Source: Sphingobacterium sp. (lineage in GTDB: Bacteria; Bacteroidota; Bacteroidia; SpSt-205). Taken from it: a DNA stretch of 24,456 bases. Every line of letters begins with the position of its first letter. Position 1 is the stretch's first letter. The DNA lies in NCBI GenBank assembly GCA_028276345.1, contig JAPYWM010000004.1, positions 1 through 24,456 of the forward strand. Direction: 5' to 3'. A program made the position numbers and the translations under genes. Below, piece by piece: positions 14,746-21,562 of this stretch. A model generated the notes under the pieces. The model did no database searches. It had not been told where the DNA came from and saw only the letters and a list, made by a program, of their open reading frames with translations.

Positions 14746-15219
14746 GTGGAGGTTCGCGAGGTGGACTGGCGGGTCGTTCTACCCTTGCGGTGGGAGGTTC
14801 TACGGCCTGGCCGGCCGGTGGAAGCAGCTCACTTTGCAGGGGATGCGGCGCCGACGACCCTCCATTTAGCGGCTTTTGTGGAGGAGGAGGTGGTGGGGGT
14901 AGCGTCGTTTTATGAGGAGGCGTTTCCCTGGGAGGGGATAAGGGGGTATGCCTACCGGCTGCGGGGGATGGCGACGGCACCGGCTTATCAACGTCGGGCT
15001 GGCATTGGCACTAGGCTATTGCGGGCTGCCTGGCCGCTTCTACAGGCCCGAGGTGTGGAAGTGGTATGGTGCTATGCACGGATAGCGGCGGTGCCCTTTT
15101 ATGCGAAAAATGGGTTTTTGCGTTATGTGCCGGCGGGCGTTATAGAGATACCTGATGTGGGGCCGCATGAGGTGTGGTACTATCCTCTGGCGAAGGGAGC
15201 CGAGAGAATAGGCGTGTAG
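14746..15219 (+). CDS. GNAT family N-acetyltransferase
   Basis: 157 residues, single GNAT domain, cytoplasmic. It opens with PLRWEVLRPGRPVEA, typical of a small group of uncharacterised GNATs, then has the substrate-side strand VGVASFYEE, the core RLRGMATAPAYQRRAGIG with the acetyl-CoA pyrophosphate loop (QRRAGIG), and WCYARIAAVPFYAKNGF, equivalent to the family motif WCNARxxAxxFYxKxGF. Substrate unknown. Start: GTG 14746, where homology starts and 4 bases after a TACTTTTG box; an upstream ATG at 14683 would add unrelated residues. The 3' end overlaps the convergent tsaD gene by 40 bases. A degenerate copy of its 3' end lies about 2.46 kb upstream, on the far side of the DUF262 gene. Confidence 0.87.
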   Translation: MEVREVDWRVVLPLRWEVLRPGRPVEAAHFAGDAAPTTLHLAAFVEEEVVGVASFYEEAFPWEGIRGYAYRLRGMATAPAYQRRAGIGTRLLRAAWPLLQARGVEVVWCYARIAAVPFYAKNGFLRYVPAGVIEIPDVGPHEVWYYPLAKGAERIGV

Positions 15220-16151
15220 AGGCCATTTACGTAGCGGTGCCAGCCAGCCACGGCGATCATGGCGGCGTTGTCCATGGTGTAACGCAGGGGAGCTATGTAG
15301 GCCTGAAGGTTGGCGGCCCTGGCGCCTTCCTGCCAGAGGGTTCGCAGGCGGGCATTTGCAGCGACACCGCCTACAAGGGCTATACGGGGCACCCCCGCCT
15401 CCCGGGCATAAGCTACCGCCTTCTCCGTCAGATACCGAAAAACCCGCTCCTGCCAGGAGGCACACAGGTCTTCTATGGTTAGCTCCGGATGGGCGGCCCG
15501 TACCTGCAAAAAGGTACTCTTAAGCCCGCTAAAGCTAAAGTCCCACCTGCCTTCTGTTCGGGGCGTCGGGAAAGTGTAGGCATGGGGATTACCCTTTTTT
15601 GCAAGGTTTTCGATTTCTGGCCCGCCGGGATAAGGGAGTCCCAGCCAGGCAGCAATCTTATCAAACGCCTCCCCCACTGCATCATCCTGTGTCTTTCCTA
15701 CGAGGTGATAGGTGAGGGGGGATTCCACCAGGTAGAGATGCGTGTGTCCGCCTGTGGCCACGAGGGCCACGAAGGGGTAAAGGGGCGCTTCATGGCCGAG
15801 GTAAAGGGAGGCAATGTGCGCTTCCAGGTGGTGGACGCCAATGAGGGGGATGTTGCTACTGGCGGCGATGGCTTTGGCGAAGGTATACCCTACCAGCAAG
15901 GATCCCAGCAGGCCCGGCCCCTGAGCTGCGGCTACGGCCCGCAGGTCTTCCCATGTGATCTGGGCATGCGAGAAAATCTCCCGGATAGCCTGGGGGAGTC
16001 GGACTTCATGTTCCCGGGAGGCCCATTCCGGAATGACGCCTCCGTAGGTGGCATGAATAGCCTGACGATAGGTGATTTCTGCGTGGATGCGCTCGCCGTC
16101 GTAAAGTGCTACGCTGGTATCGTCGCAGGAGGTCTCAATAGCTAAGATCAC
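15180..16151 (-). CDS. tsaD: tRNA N6-adenosine threonylcarbamoyltransferase
   Basis: 323 residues, full length. TsaD transfers the threonylcarbamoyl group to A37 of ANN-decoding tRNAs together with TsaB and TsaE. Seen: the ASKHA N terminus ILAIETSCDDTSVAL, GGVIPEWASREH, GPGLLGSLLVG, the metal-site HHLEAH (His108 and His112), ATGGHTHL, the LPYPGGPEIE loop, FSFSGLKS, GGVAANARLR and the third metal ligand in TMDNAAM (Asp294). The start is GTG 16151, 3 bases after the rpsU stop, so the two genes form an operon. The C terminus (ILSAPFARG) is encoded in DNA that also encodes the end of the opposing GNAT gene. tsaB and tsaE are not in the window. Confidence 0.96.
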   Translation of the reverse strand: MILAIETSCDDTSVALYDGERIHAEITYRQAIHATYGGVIPEWASREHEVRLPQAIREIFSHAQITWEDLRAVAAAQGPGLLGSLLVGYTFAKAIAASSNIPLIGVHHLEAHIASLYLGHEAPLYPFVALVATGGHTHLYLVESPLTYHLVGKTQDDAVGEAFDKIAAWLGLPYPGGPEIENLAKKGNPHAYTFPTPRTEGRWDFSFSGLKSTFLQVRAAHPELTIEDLCASWQERVFRYLTEKAVAYAREAGVPRIALVGGVAANARLRTLWQEGARAANLQAYIAPLRYTMDNAAMIAVAGWHRYVNGLYTPILSAPFARG

Positions 16152-16154
16152 TGC

Positions 16155-16349
16155 CTATTCCTGCATTTCCTGCAGGATGCGCTGGCGATAGGCGGCCCGC
16201 TTGATCTGCTCGCGCCGGATGACTGACTTAGGGATGTAGTGCATTCTATTCCGCACTTCGCGGGCGATTCCCAGCCGGTCAAACTTGCGCTTGTAGCGAC
16301 GCAGCATCTTTTCCAGGTTGTCTCCCTCTTGCGGCTCTATAATAATCAT
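16155..16349 (-). CDS. rpsU: 30S ribosomal protein S21
   Basis: 64 residues, basic, normal length for bS21. Recognisable from the N-terminal IIIEPQEGDNLEKMLRRYKRKF and the following VRNRMHYIPKSVIRREQIKRAAYRQR. bS21 sits on the small-subunit platform near the anti-Shine-Dalgarno sequence; in Bacteroidota it is one of the proteins reported to sequester that sequence, which fits the weak Shine-Dalgarno use and near-leaderless starts seen here. It is the first gene of an rpsU-tsaD operon, with a TACTTTTG box 7 bases before its ATG. Confidence 0.95.
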   Translation of the reverse strand: MIIIEPQEGDNLEKMLRRYKRKFDRLGIAREVRNRMHYIPKSVIRREQIKRAAYRQRILQEMQE

Positions 16350-16356
16350 AGGCGGG

Positions 16357-16364
16357 CAAAAGTA
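16357..16364 (-). promoter_or_regulatory. -7 box TACTTTTG for rpsU-tsaD
   Basis: Exact TAnnTTTG match on the minus strand, ending 7 bases before the rpsU ATG. No obvious -33 TTG. It would drive rpsU and tsaD together. Confidence 0.5.
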
Positions 16365-16451
16365 CGAAACTTTCGGTGATAGTCGCTCTGGCCCTGCCTA
16401 TAGGCGGGTTCTGAACCTGCTGGGATTACTGGCAGCTATGGGGTGGGAATG

Positions 16452-16498
16452 TCGGGGTAGGTTGCCGCTTCAAAAGCGCGTAGGCGGCTGTGCCCCGA
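16452..16498 (-). terminator. Candidate terminator hairpin after the MBL-fold gene
   Basis: An interrupted inverted repeat starts directly after the stop codon of the MBL-fold gene: outer arms TCGGGG (16452-16457) and CCCCGA (16493-16498), inner arms GCCGC (16464-16468) and GCGGC (16484-16488). There is no T-run on either side, so it could equally stabilise the mRNA end. The rest of 16350-16498 shows no gene. Confidence 0.3.
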
Positions 16499-17233
16499 TC
16501 ATCCCAAAAGAAAAGTGCTATGTACGAGCGGGATGGGATTATCTGGCGGTGCCTGAGCTGGGTCGCAGTGATAGCCCCAGAGATTGTACCCCTGCTCGTA
16601 AAAGGGGATCAGCTCGGTATAGTGTGCATGGGTAGGGGTTCTGTGGAAGGCCACATCGTGAAAAACCCAAAGCATAGGGAGGGTAGCAAGGCTGGGTAGC
16701 GCTGGGACGGGTTTGCCGATATCGCCGCTATAGAGGAGGTTTAGCGAGGGACTGGTGAAAAGGTAGGCGGCGCTGGGCATGTGGGGCATGTGAAGGCCCG
16801 ATGTGTCAAAGCTTTTCAGATAAGGGCGGTAGGCTTCGGGGGCGAGGATAGTAGCAAAGCGTTCCAGCGGCTCCCCCATGAGGTAGGCAAGGTAGGTATG
16901 GAGCTTCTGACGAAGTTCTGGAGTGCCGGCGAGAAGGGGCGTAGGGGGGAGCTTGGAGAGAAAGTGGCGATGGTACAAGAGGGCGGAGAGACTGCCGATG
17001 TGGTCGTCGTGGAGGTGGGTGATGAGGATAGCCTGGGGTTTTTCCACGAGGTTTTTCTGGACGAGGCGGGGATAGACGGTAAAGCCGCAGTCTATGAGGA
17101 AGGTTTCGCCTTCCCAGGTGAGGAGGGCGGCCGAGTTTCCCAGATGTACATCGTGGGCTCCGCCAGCCCCGAGAAATGAGATAGGGGGTTTAGGTTCCAA
17201 GGATCTGATCGGCGTGCTGCTCCGGCTTGACAT
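16499..17233 (-). CDS. MBL-fold metallohydrolase
   Basis: 244 residues. Metallo-beta-lactamase fold: ISFLGAGGAHDVHLGNSA start, the zinc motif THLHDDHIG (His73, His75, Asp77, His78), YSGDIGK supplying the bridging Asp, and a late His near the C terminus (VHSTF). It resembles general MBL hydrolases related to the RNase Z/AtsA type, but the substrate cannot be read. The ATG at 17233 lies inside bcp and gives a 44-base overlap; the first 17 residues are not family-like, so a later start such as the TTG in RSLEP (about 17,200) is possible. It follows bcp on the same strand and is probably co-transcribed. Confidence 0.87.
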   Translation of the reverse strand: MSSRSSTPIRSLEPKPPISFLGAGGAHDVHLGNSAALLTWEGETFLIDCGFTVYPRLVQKNLVEKPQAILITHLHDDHIGSLSALLYHRHFLSKLPPTPLLAGTPELRQKLHTYLAYLMGEPLERFATILAPEAYRPYLKSFDTSGLHMPHMPSAAYLFTSPSLNLLYSGDIGKPVPALPSLATLPMLWVFHDVAFHRTPTHAHYTELIPFYEQGYNLWGYHCDPAQAPPDNPIPLVHSTFLLG

Positions 17234-17642
17234 TCTTGATGATGCGGGAGATAATGCCGTTTTCGTCGATGATGTAGGTGATGCGGAGGGTGCCCTCGTA
17301 TTCCTTGCCGTAGAGTTTCTTTTTACCCCAGGCGTGGTAGGCTGAGATGATTTTCTTTTCGGGGTCGGCGAGGAGCGAGAAGGGGAGGTTGTATTTGTTG
17401 GCGAACTTCTTGTGCGACTCGATGGGGTCGGCGCTTACGCCGATGATGGTGTAGCCAGCCTCTTGAAGGGCCGCGTAGTTATCTCGGAGGTTACAGGCTT
17501 CTTTGGTGCAGCCGGGTGTATCGTCCTTAGGGTAGAAGTAGAGGATGACTTTTTTTCCTCGGAGGTCTTCCAGACGAATGTGGTTTCCATTTTGGTCTAT
17601 ACCCGCAAAAGGCGGGGCTGGCATTCCTTCGGTCAGGCTCAT
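17190..17642 (-). CDS. bcp: Thioredoxin-dependent thiol peroxidase (Bcp/PrxQ peroxiredoxin)
   Basis: 150 residues, standard length. It reduces hydrogen peroxide and organic hydroperoxides using thioredoxin. The peroxidatic Cys45 is in DDTPGCTKEAC and the resolving Cys50 is five residues later, the PrxQ pattern. Also seen: ILYFYPKD, IIGVSADPIESHKKF, LPFSLLADPEKKI and GTLRITYIIDENG. The ATG is preceded at exactly 4 bases by a TAACTTTG box. The 3' end overlaps the MBL-fold gene. There is no OxyR-like gene nearby. Confidence 0.95.
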   Translation of the reverse strand: MSLTEGMPAPPFAGIDQNGNHIRLEDLRGKKVILYFYPKDDTPGCTKEACNLRDNYAALQEAGYTIIGVSADPIESHKKFANKYNLPFSLLADPEKKIISAYHAWGKKKLYGKEYEGTLRITYIIDENGIISRIIKNVKPEQHADQILGT

Positions 17643-17646
17643 GAGA

Positions 17647-17654
17647 CAAAGTTA
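17647..17654 (-). promoter_or_regulatory. -7 box TAACTTTG for bcp
   Basis: Exact TAnnTTTG match on the minus strand ending 4 bases before the bcp ATG, in the 24-base gap after the upstream gene's stop. Implies a leaderless bcp mRNA. Confidence 0.5.
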
Positions 17655-17666
17655 GGGCGGAAGCAT

Positions 17667-18296
17667 TTAGTCCCCATCCTCCTCGTCCTCGTCAGGAGCC
17701 ATCCAGTCAGCAGGCGACTCTGTGGGGGTAGGGACGTCATCGTCCGGCTCGTCGTCCTCTTCTACGACGATTCGGGACTGGCCAATGAGGAAGTCCAGCT
17801 CTTCGTAGGAGATATCGGGCGGAGGCGGTATGAAAGCTATGGCGTATTCGCTATAGAGGCGACGGGGCGGTATTTTGAGGTGCTTTTCGGTAAGTTTCTC
17901 AATAAAATAGCGAAACTCGTCGGAAAAGTCAAAGACATTTTGTATGCGAGTATTGGAGGGGGTGAAGGGAGCTTTATTTTGGAAGGTGATGAGATTACCG
18001 CAGCCTAAGCTGATGACGAAGGTATAGCGCTCGGTAATGAGCTTGATCTGCGGGATGAAACACTGCGAGATAGGGGTGTCTTCTTCTTCTTTGCCAGGGT
18101 CGTCGAAGGCGTTCTCCCAGTCGGCGTTGGCGAGGTGGACTTTGACCCGTTTTTCTTCCCAGGTGGGGTCTGTGGCGTTATCGCTGGTGAGGCCGGGCGC
18201 GCGCTTGAGCTTGACGAGAATTATCTCCTCGCCCTTCCCCTTTCCTTGGGCCAGAAGAACGACTCCCCCTAAAAGGGCAAGAAGAAAAATCCGCAC
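17667..18296 (-). CDS. Secreted protein of unknown function with an acidic tail
   Basis: 209 residues; family not recognised. An N-terminal signal peptide is clear (MRIFLLALLGGVVLLAQG). The body (about 20-165) is mixed alpha/beta with two Cys residues (in ISQCFIP and SLGCGNL). The last 40 residues are extremely Asp/Glu-rich with Pro and Thr and probably disordered. No catalytic motif is visible. The start is GTG 18296, exactly 4 bases after a TATCTTTG box that has a properly spaced -33 TTG. It lies between sufT and bcp on the same strand; no functional link can be drawn. It could be a Bacteroidota-specific periplasmic protein. Confidence 0.72.
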   Translation of the reverse strand: MRIFLLALLGGVVLLAQGKGKGEEIILVKLKRAPGLTSDNATDPTWEEKRVKVHLANADWENAFDDPGKEEEDTPISQCFIPQIKLITERYTFVISLGCGNLITFQNKAPFTPSNTRIQNVFDFSDEFRYFIEKLTEKHLKIPPRRLYSEYAIAFIPPPPDISYEELDFLIGQSRIVVEEDDEPDDDVPTPTESPADWMAPDEDEEDGD

Positions 18297-18300
18297 ACGT

Positions 18301-18330
18301 CAAAGATACGAAGCCTCATAGAAGGCCCAA
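18301..18330 (-). promoter_or_regulatory. -33/-7 promoter before the secreted acidic protein
   Basis: The best-formed promoter in the window: TTG (complement of 18328-18330), a 19-base spacer, then TATCTTTG (18301-18308), matching the Bacteroidota TTG / TAnnTTTG arrangement. The -7 box ends 4 bases before GTG 18296. The -33 element lies inside the 3' end of sufT. Confidence 0.6.
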
Positions 18331-18630
18331 TTGAATTCGGGCGTTTTCGCTGAGGCGGCTCATATCCCATGGCGGGTCAAATGTTACTTCTACCTCCACG
18401 CTGGTGATGCCGGGCACTTTCTCCACGGCTTTTTTGACGTCGTCGGGCAAATGCTGGGCTGCCGGGCAAAAGGCGGAGGTAAGCGTCATCACGATTTTGG
18501 CCTGACCTTGCGGATTGACCTCAATGTGGTAGATGAGCCCCAGCTCGTAGATATTGACGGGGATCTCGGGGTCATACACTTCTTGCAGGGCTCGGATGAT
18601 AGCTTCTTGCAAGAGGGCAGGGTCTTGCAT
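18316..18630 (-). CDS. sufT: SufT-like DUF59 (MIP18 family) Fe-S assembly protein
   Basis: 104 residues, one DUF59 domain. Seen: EVYDPEIPVNIYELGLIY, the VMTLTSAFCPAA segment with the conserved Cys55, and a C terminus VEVEVTFDPPWDMSRLSENAR. SufT and its relatives help mature [Fe-S] proteins and commonly sit at the end of suf operons. ATG 18630, 4 bases after the sufU stop, is chosen because the conserved domain begins there; the frame stays open upstream through sufU but that part is low-complexity and not homologous. It is the last gene of the sufBCDSUT operon. Confidence 0.9.
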   Translation of the reverse strand: MQDPALLQEAIIRALQEVYDPEIPVNIYELGLIYHIEVNPQGQAKIVMTLTSAFCPAAQHLPDDVKKAVEKVPGITSVEVEVTFDPPWDMSRLSENARIQLGLL

Positions 18631-18634
18631 AGAG

Positions 18635-19108
18635 TTATAAATTTTCGGTGGAGACGGGCTCGTGGTGGCTCTCGTGAAGGGCGGCGTGGAGGGTGTGCCA
18701 GGGGAGGGTAGCGCACTTGACCCGCATGGGGTAGTTTCGTACTGCCCCAAAGGCCAGAAGATAATCCTGGTACTTCGGTGCGATGTGGCTGAAAGTCGGT
18801 GGCTCTTCTGCGGTGAGGAGGGCGTGAAAGGCTTCATACAGCTGCTCCACTTCGCTTAGAGGCAAGCCTTTGACGAGGGAGGTCATCACCGAAGCAGAGG
18901 CCTTACAGATGGCGCAGCTCTGCCCTTCAAAACGAATATCCCGAATGGCCTCCCCATCTACCTGAAGCGTTAGGTGCACCTGGTCGCCGCATAAGGGGTT
19001 GTAGCCTTCGGCGTGGTGGGTAGGCTGGGGTAGGCGACCGTAGTTTCGCGGGTAACGGCTGTGTTCCAGGATGATTTCCTGATAGAGGCTTTCCAGCTCG
19101 CTACTCAT
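18635..19108 (-). CDS. sufU: SufU-type zinc-dependent sulfurtransferase / scaffold
   Basis: 157 residues. SufU accepts persulfide sulfur from SufS for Fe-S cluster building. Ligands of the SufU zinc site are all present: Cys40 and Asp42 (NPLCGDQ), Cys65 (GQSCAICKASASVM) and Cys132 (RVKCATLPWHTL). The opening LYQEIILEHSRYPRNYG is typical, and the stretch between the CxxC region and the last Cys carries the extra length that separates SufU from IscU. This places the operon in the SufS-SufU type rather than SufS-SufE. It overlaps sufS by 8 bases. Confidence 0.94.
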   Translation of the reverse strand: MSSELESLYQEIILEHSRYPRNYGRLPQPTHHAEGYNPLCGDQVHLTLQVDGEAIRDIRFEGQSCAICKASASVMTSLVKGLPLSEVEQLYEAFHALLTAEEPPTFSHIAPKYQDYLLAFGAVRNYPMRVKCATLPWHTLHAALHESHHEPVSTENL

Positions 19109-20369
19109 GGCGAAGGGATGGTAGGGGTTTGTGGAAGAATTCTACTGCGGCCAGGAGGGCCTCTTGGAGGGTTTGGAGCTCTTCGGGGAGGTTGTAGAAA
19201 GCGAGGGAGAGGCGGGCGGTAGCGGGCACGCCCAGCGCATCCATAAGCGGCTGGTTGCAGTGATGCCCCACGCGCACGGCGATCCCCCACGAATCCAGAA
19301 ACGTGCCCAGGTCATGCGGGTGAATGCCTTCTATGTTGAAAGACCATATAGGGCCTCTCGGGCGGGCGGTGCCATAGAGGGTCAGTCCGGGCACGTCGCG
19401 TAAAAGCGCTTCGGCCAGGTCGGTCAGGTAGGCTTCATACGCCTGGATGAAGTCGTAGCCAACGGTGTCGGTGATGTAATGGATGGCCGTGGCGAGGACG
19501 ATAGCTTCAGCAATGGCGGGCGTCCCAGCCTCAAACTTAGCCGGGGGTGGGGCATACCGGGTTTTCTCCCAGGTCACCCGCACAATCATATCCCCCCCAC
19601 CCTGATAGGGGGGGAGCTTGCGACCCCAAGGGTGCCGCATGTACACTACCCCTACGCCCGTCGGCCCATACAGCTTGTGACCGGAAAAGACGAGAAAGTC
19701 CACGGGTAGCTTCTGTACATCAATGGCTTCGTGCACGATGCTCTGGCAGGCATCTAAGAGGACGGGAATGTCATGCGCCTTAGCGAAGGCTACGATCTCC
19801 TCTATAGGCGTGCGAGTGCCTAAGCCATTGGAGGTGTGGGTGATGGCAATGAGCCGCGTTCTGGGCGAAAGAAAATCTGGAAGCGCAGAGACATCCACCG
19901 CTCCCGCAGATGTGAGGGGAAGGGGTTTCAAGCGGAGGGGGAGCTCCTCCGCCACGAGCTGCCAGGGAACGATATTCGCGTGGTGCTCCAGGGTGGAGAG
20001 AATGATCTCGTCGCCTGGCTGAAAGTAGGCACGGCGTAGCCCCTGCGCGATGAGGTTAATCCCTTCTGTGGCGCCCCTGACGAAAATGATCTCCTCTGGT
20101 GAAGCGGCCCCGAGGAAGTGCTGAACTGTTTCGCGGGCCTTTTCGTAGAGGTGGGTGGCTTCTTGGGAGAGCCAATGGACGCCCCGGTGGATGTTGGCAT
20201 TTTGTGTAGCGAGGAAGGCGGAGAGGCGCTCGATGACGACCCGGGGTTTTTGCGCTGTGGCAGCATTGTCAAAGTAGATGAGCGGCCGGCCAGAAGGGTG
20301 TGCCTGCGAGAGAATAGGGAAATCCGCTCGCAGCTGGCGGGCTTTTTCGAGGAGGGGGGTGGGGTTCAT
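19101..20369 (-). CDS. sufS: Cysteine desulfurase SufS
   Basis: 422 residues, class V aminotransferase fold, group II cysteine desulfurase supplying sulfur to SufU. Seen: IYFDNAATAQKP, NIHRGVHWLS, EHHANIVPWQ (His130), LLDACQS (Asp206 to the PLP ring), FSGHKLYGPTGVG (Lys232, Schiff base) and the catalytic Cys371 in RVGHHCNQP. All catalytic residues are present. The ATG lies in an ATGA overlap with sufD, so translation is probably coupled. Confidence 0.97.
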   Translation of the reverse strand: MNPTPLLEKARQLRADFPILSQAHPSGRPLIYFDNAATAQKPRVVIERLSAFLATQNANIHRGVHWLSQEATHLYEKARETVQHFLGAASPEEIIFVRGATEGINLIAQGLRRAYFQPGDEIILSTLEHHANIVPWQLVAEELPLRLKPLPLTSAGAVDVSALPDFLSPRTRLIAITHTSNGLGTRTPIEEIVAFAKAHDIPVLLDACQSIVHEAIDVQKLPVDFLVFSGHKLYGPTGVGVVYMRHPWGRKLPPYQGGGDMIVRVTWEKTRYAPPPAKFEAGTPAIAEAIVLATAIHYITDTVGYDFIQAYEAYLTDLAEALLRDVPGLTLYGTARPRGPIWSFNIEGIHPHDLGTFLDSWGIAVRVGHHCNQPLMDALGVPATARLSLAFYNLPEELQTLQEALLAAVEFFHKPLPSLRHE

Positions 20370-21562
20370 AGAGGTAGGCCGAGGTTGTGCCGGGCGTAGG
20401 TACGTAGGGCTTCGGTGGGGACGGATTCCAGCGCCTCCATGAGGAAGCCCTCGGCGATGAGCGCCCGAGCGGCTGCGTCGGGGATGCCCCGGCTACGTAG
20501 GTAGAAGAGCATCTCCCCTTGCAGGAAGCCGGTAGTTACCCCGTGGGTGCAGCGCACATCGTCGGCGAAGATTTCCAGCTGGGGACGGCTATACACTTCG
20601 GCGCCGTTTTCCCAGAGGATGGCTTTGTGGGATTGGTAGGCATTGGTTTTCTGGCCTTCGCGGGCCACATGGATGCGACCCAGAAAGACCCGCCGCCCGC
20701 CTTTGAAGGCGATAGAGCGGAAAAGCTGGTTGCTATGGGTGTGGGGAGCCAGGTGAGAAATGCGAATGGCCGTGTCGCAGAGTTCGTTTTCATGGGGGGT
20801 GTGGGCGCCATAAAGGAGGCCTTCTGCTCCCGGGCCTGTCAATAGTACCCGGCTCTCCGTGCGAATCCACCGATACCGACTGGGAAAGCTGTAAAAAGAG
20901 AGATGCGCCTCCCGCTCAATGGCAGTAGAAAAGAGGAAGAGCACGCTACCCTGCACCCCTTCGGGCGCGGCATGGTAGAACGTGAGCCTGGCCCCCGCTT
21001 CTAAGGCAATATGCAGTTGAAGGAGGAGTAGCGCCTCGGGATGTGTGGGGGTATTCAGGAGCACCTCGGCCTGGACGCCGGAGGGCACATGCAAGGCATA
21101 GAAAGTAGGAGCTGCCTGCTGGGGCGTAGGCTGGCTAACCGCAAGCGTGTAAAAGCCATCTTTCGGCAGGGTGGCTGCCGCATAGCGGGTAGCTCCCGAG
21201 AGGATGAGCCGTTCCCAGGGCGTAATGGGCGCGGGAAGGCTCTCCAGGGCTGGCGAGCTTTCTACGGCCTCTGGGCGGATGGGGTGCGGGGAAACGCCCG
21301 GCAAAGAAGGGAGAGACGGTTCTTCGGATAGAACGGCCTGGCCGAGCTGCCAGGGGGTGCGGAGAATGGAGAGGGGGGTGTATTTCCACTCTTCATGGAG
21401 GCTTTCGCCGGGAAAAAGCGCAGCGAGCGTGTCGGGTCCCTGGGCGGCGGCGAGTTTATCTCGAAGGGTGCCAGGCAAAGAGGAGGTATTTTCTCGCAAA
21501 AGCTTCTCTAAGTGGGCTGCTCCCGCTTCTAAGGAAAGGGGCGTAACCGTGATTGTGTTCAT
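20366..21562 (-). CDS. sufD: Fe-S cluster assembly protein SufD
   Basis: 398 residues. SufD pairs with SufB in the SufBC2D scaffold. The N-terminal half is variable, as usual, with LHEEWKYTPLS an exception; the C-terminal half has the SufB/SufD beta-helix and end signature: SHLAPHTHSNQLFRSI, then QLEIFADDVRCTHGVTTGFLQ, LFYLRSRGIPDAAARALIAEGF. The DDVRCTHG segment, close to the SufB/SufD interface, is intact. It overlaps sufC by 4 bases upstream and sufS by 4 bases downstream. Confidence 0.95.
   Translation of the reverse strand: MNTITVTPLSLEAGAAHLEKLLRENTSSLPGTLRDKLAAAQGPDTLAALFPGESLHEEWKYTPLSILRTPWQLGQAVLSEEPSLPSLPGVSPHPIRPEAVESSPALESLPAPITPWERLILSGATRYAAATLPKDGFYTLAVSQPTPQQAAPTFYALHVPSGVQAEVLLNTPTHPEALLLLQLHIALEAGARLTFYHAAPEGVQGSVLFLFSTAIEREAHLSFYSFPSRYRWIRTESRVLLTGPGAEGLLYGAHTPHENELCDTAIRISHLAPHTHSNQLFRSIAFKGGRRVFLGRIHVAREGQKTNAYQSHKAILWENGAEVYSRPQLEIFADDVRCTHGVTTGFLQGEMLFYLRSRGIPDAAARALIAEGFLMEALESVPTEALRTYARHNLGLPL

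Noticed and set aside
15489..16145. A 218-codon open frame antisense to tsaD
   Set aside because: tsaD carries all its conserved motifs on the other strand; the antisense product has no recognisable features.
18631..18837. N-terminal extension of SufT into sufU
   Set aside because: The extension is Ser/Pro/Thr-rich shadow translation of sufU; the DUF59 domain begins at ATG 18630.
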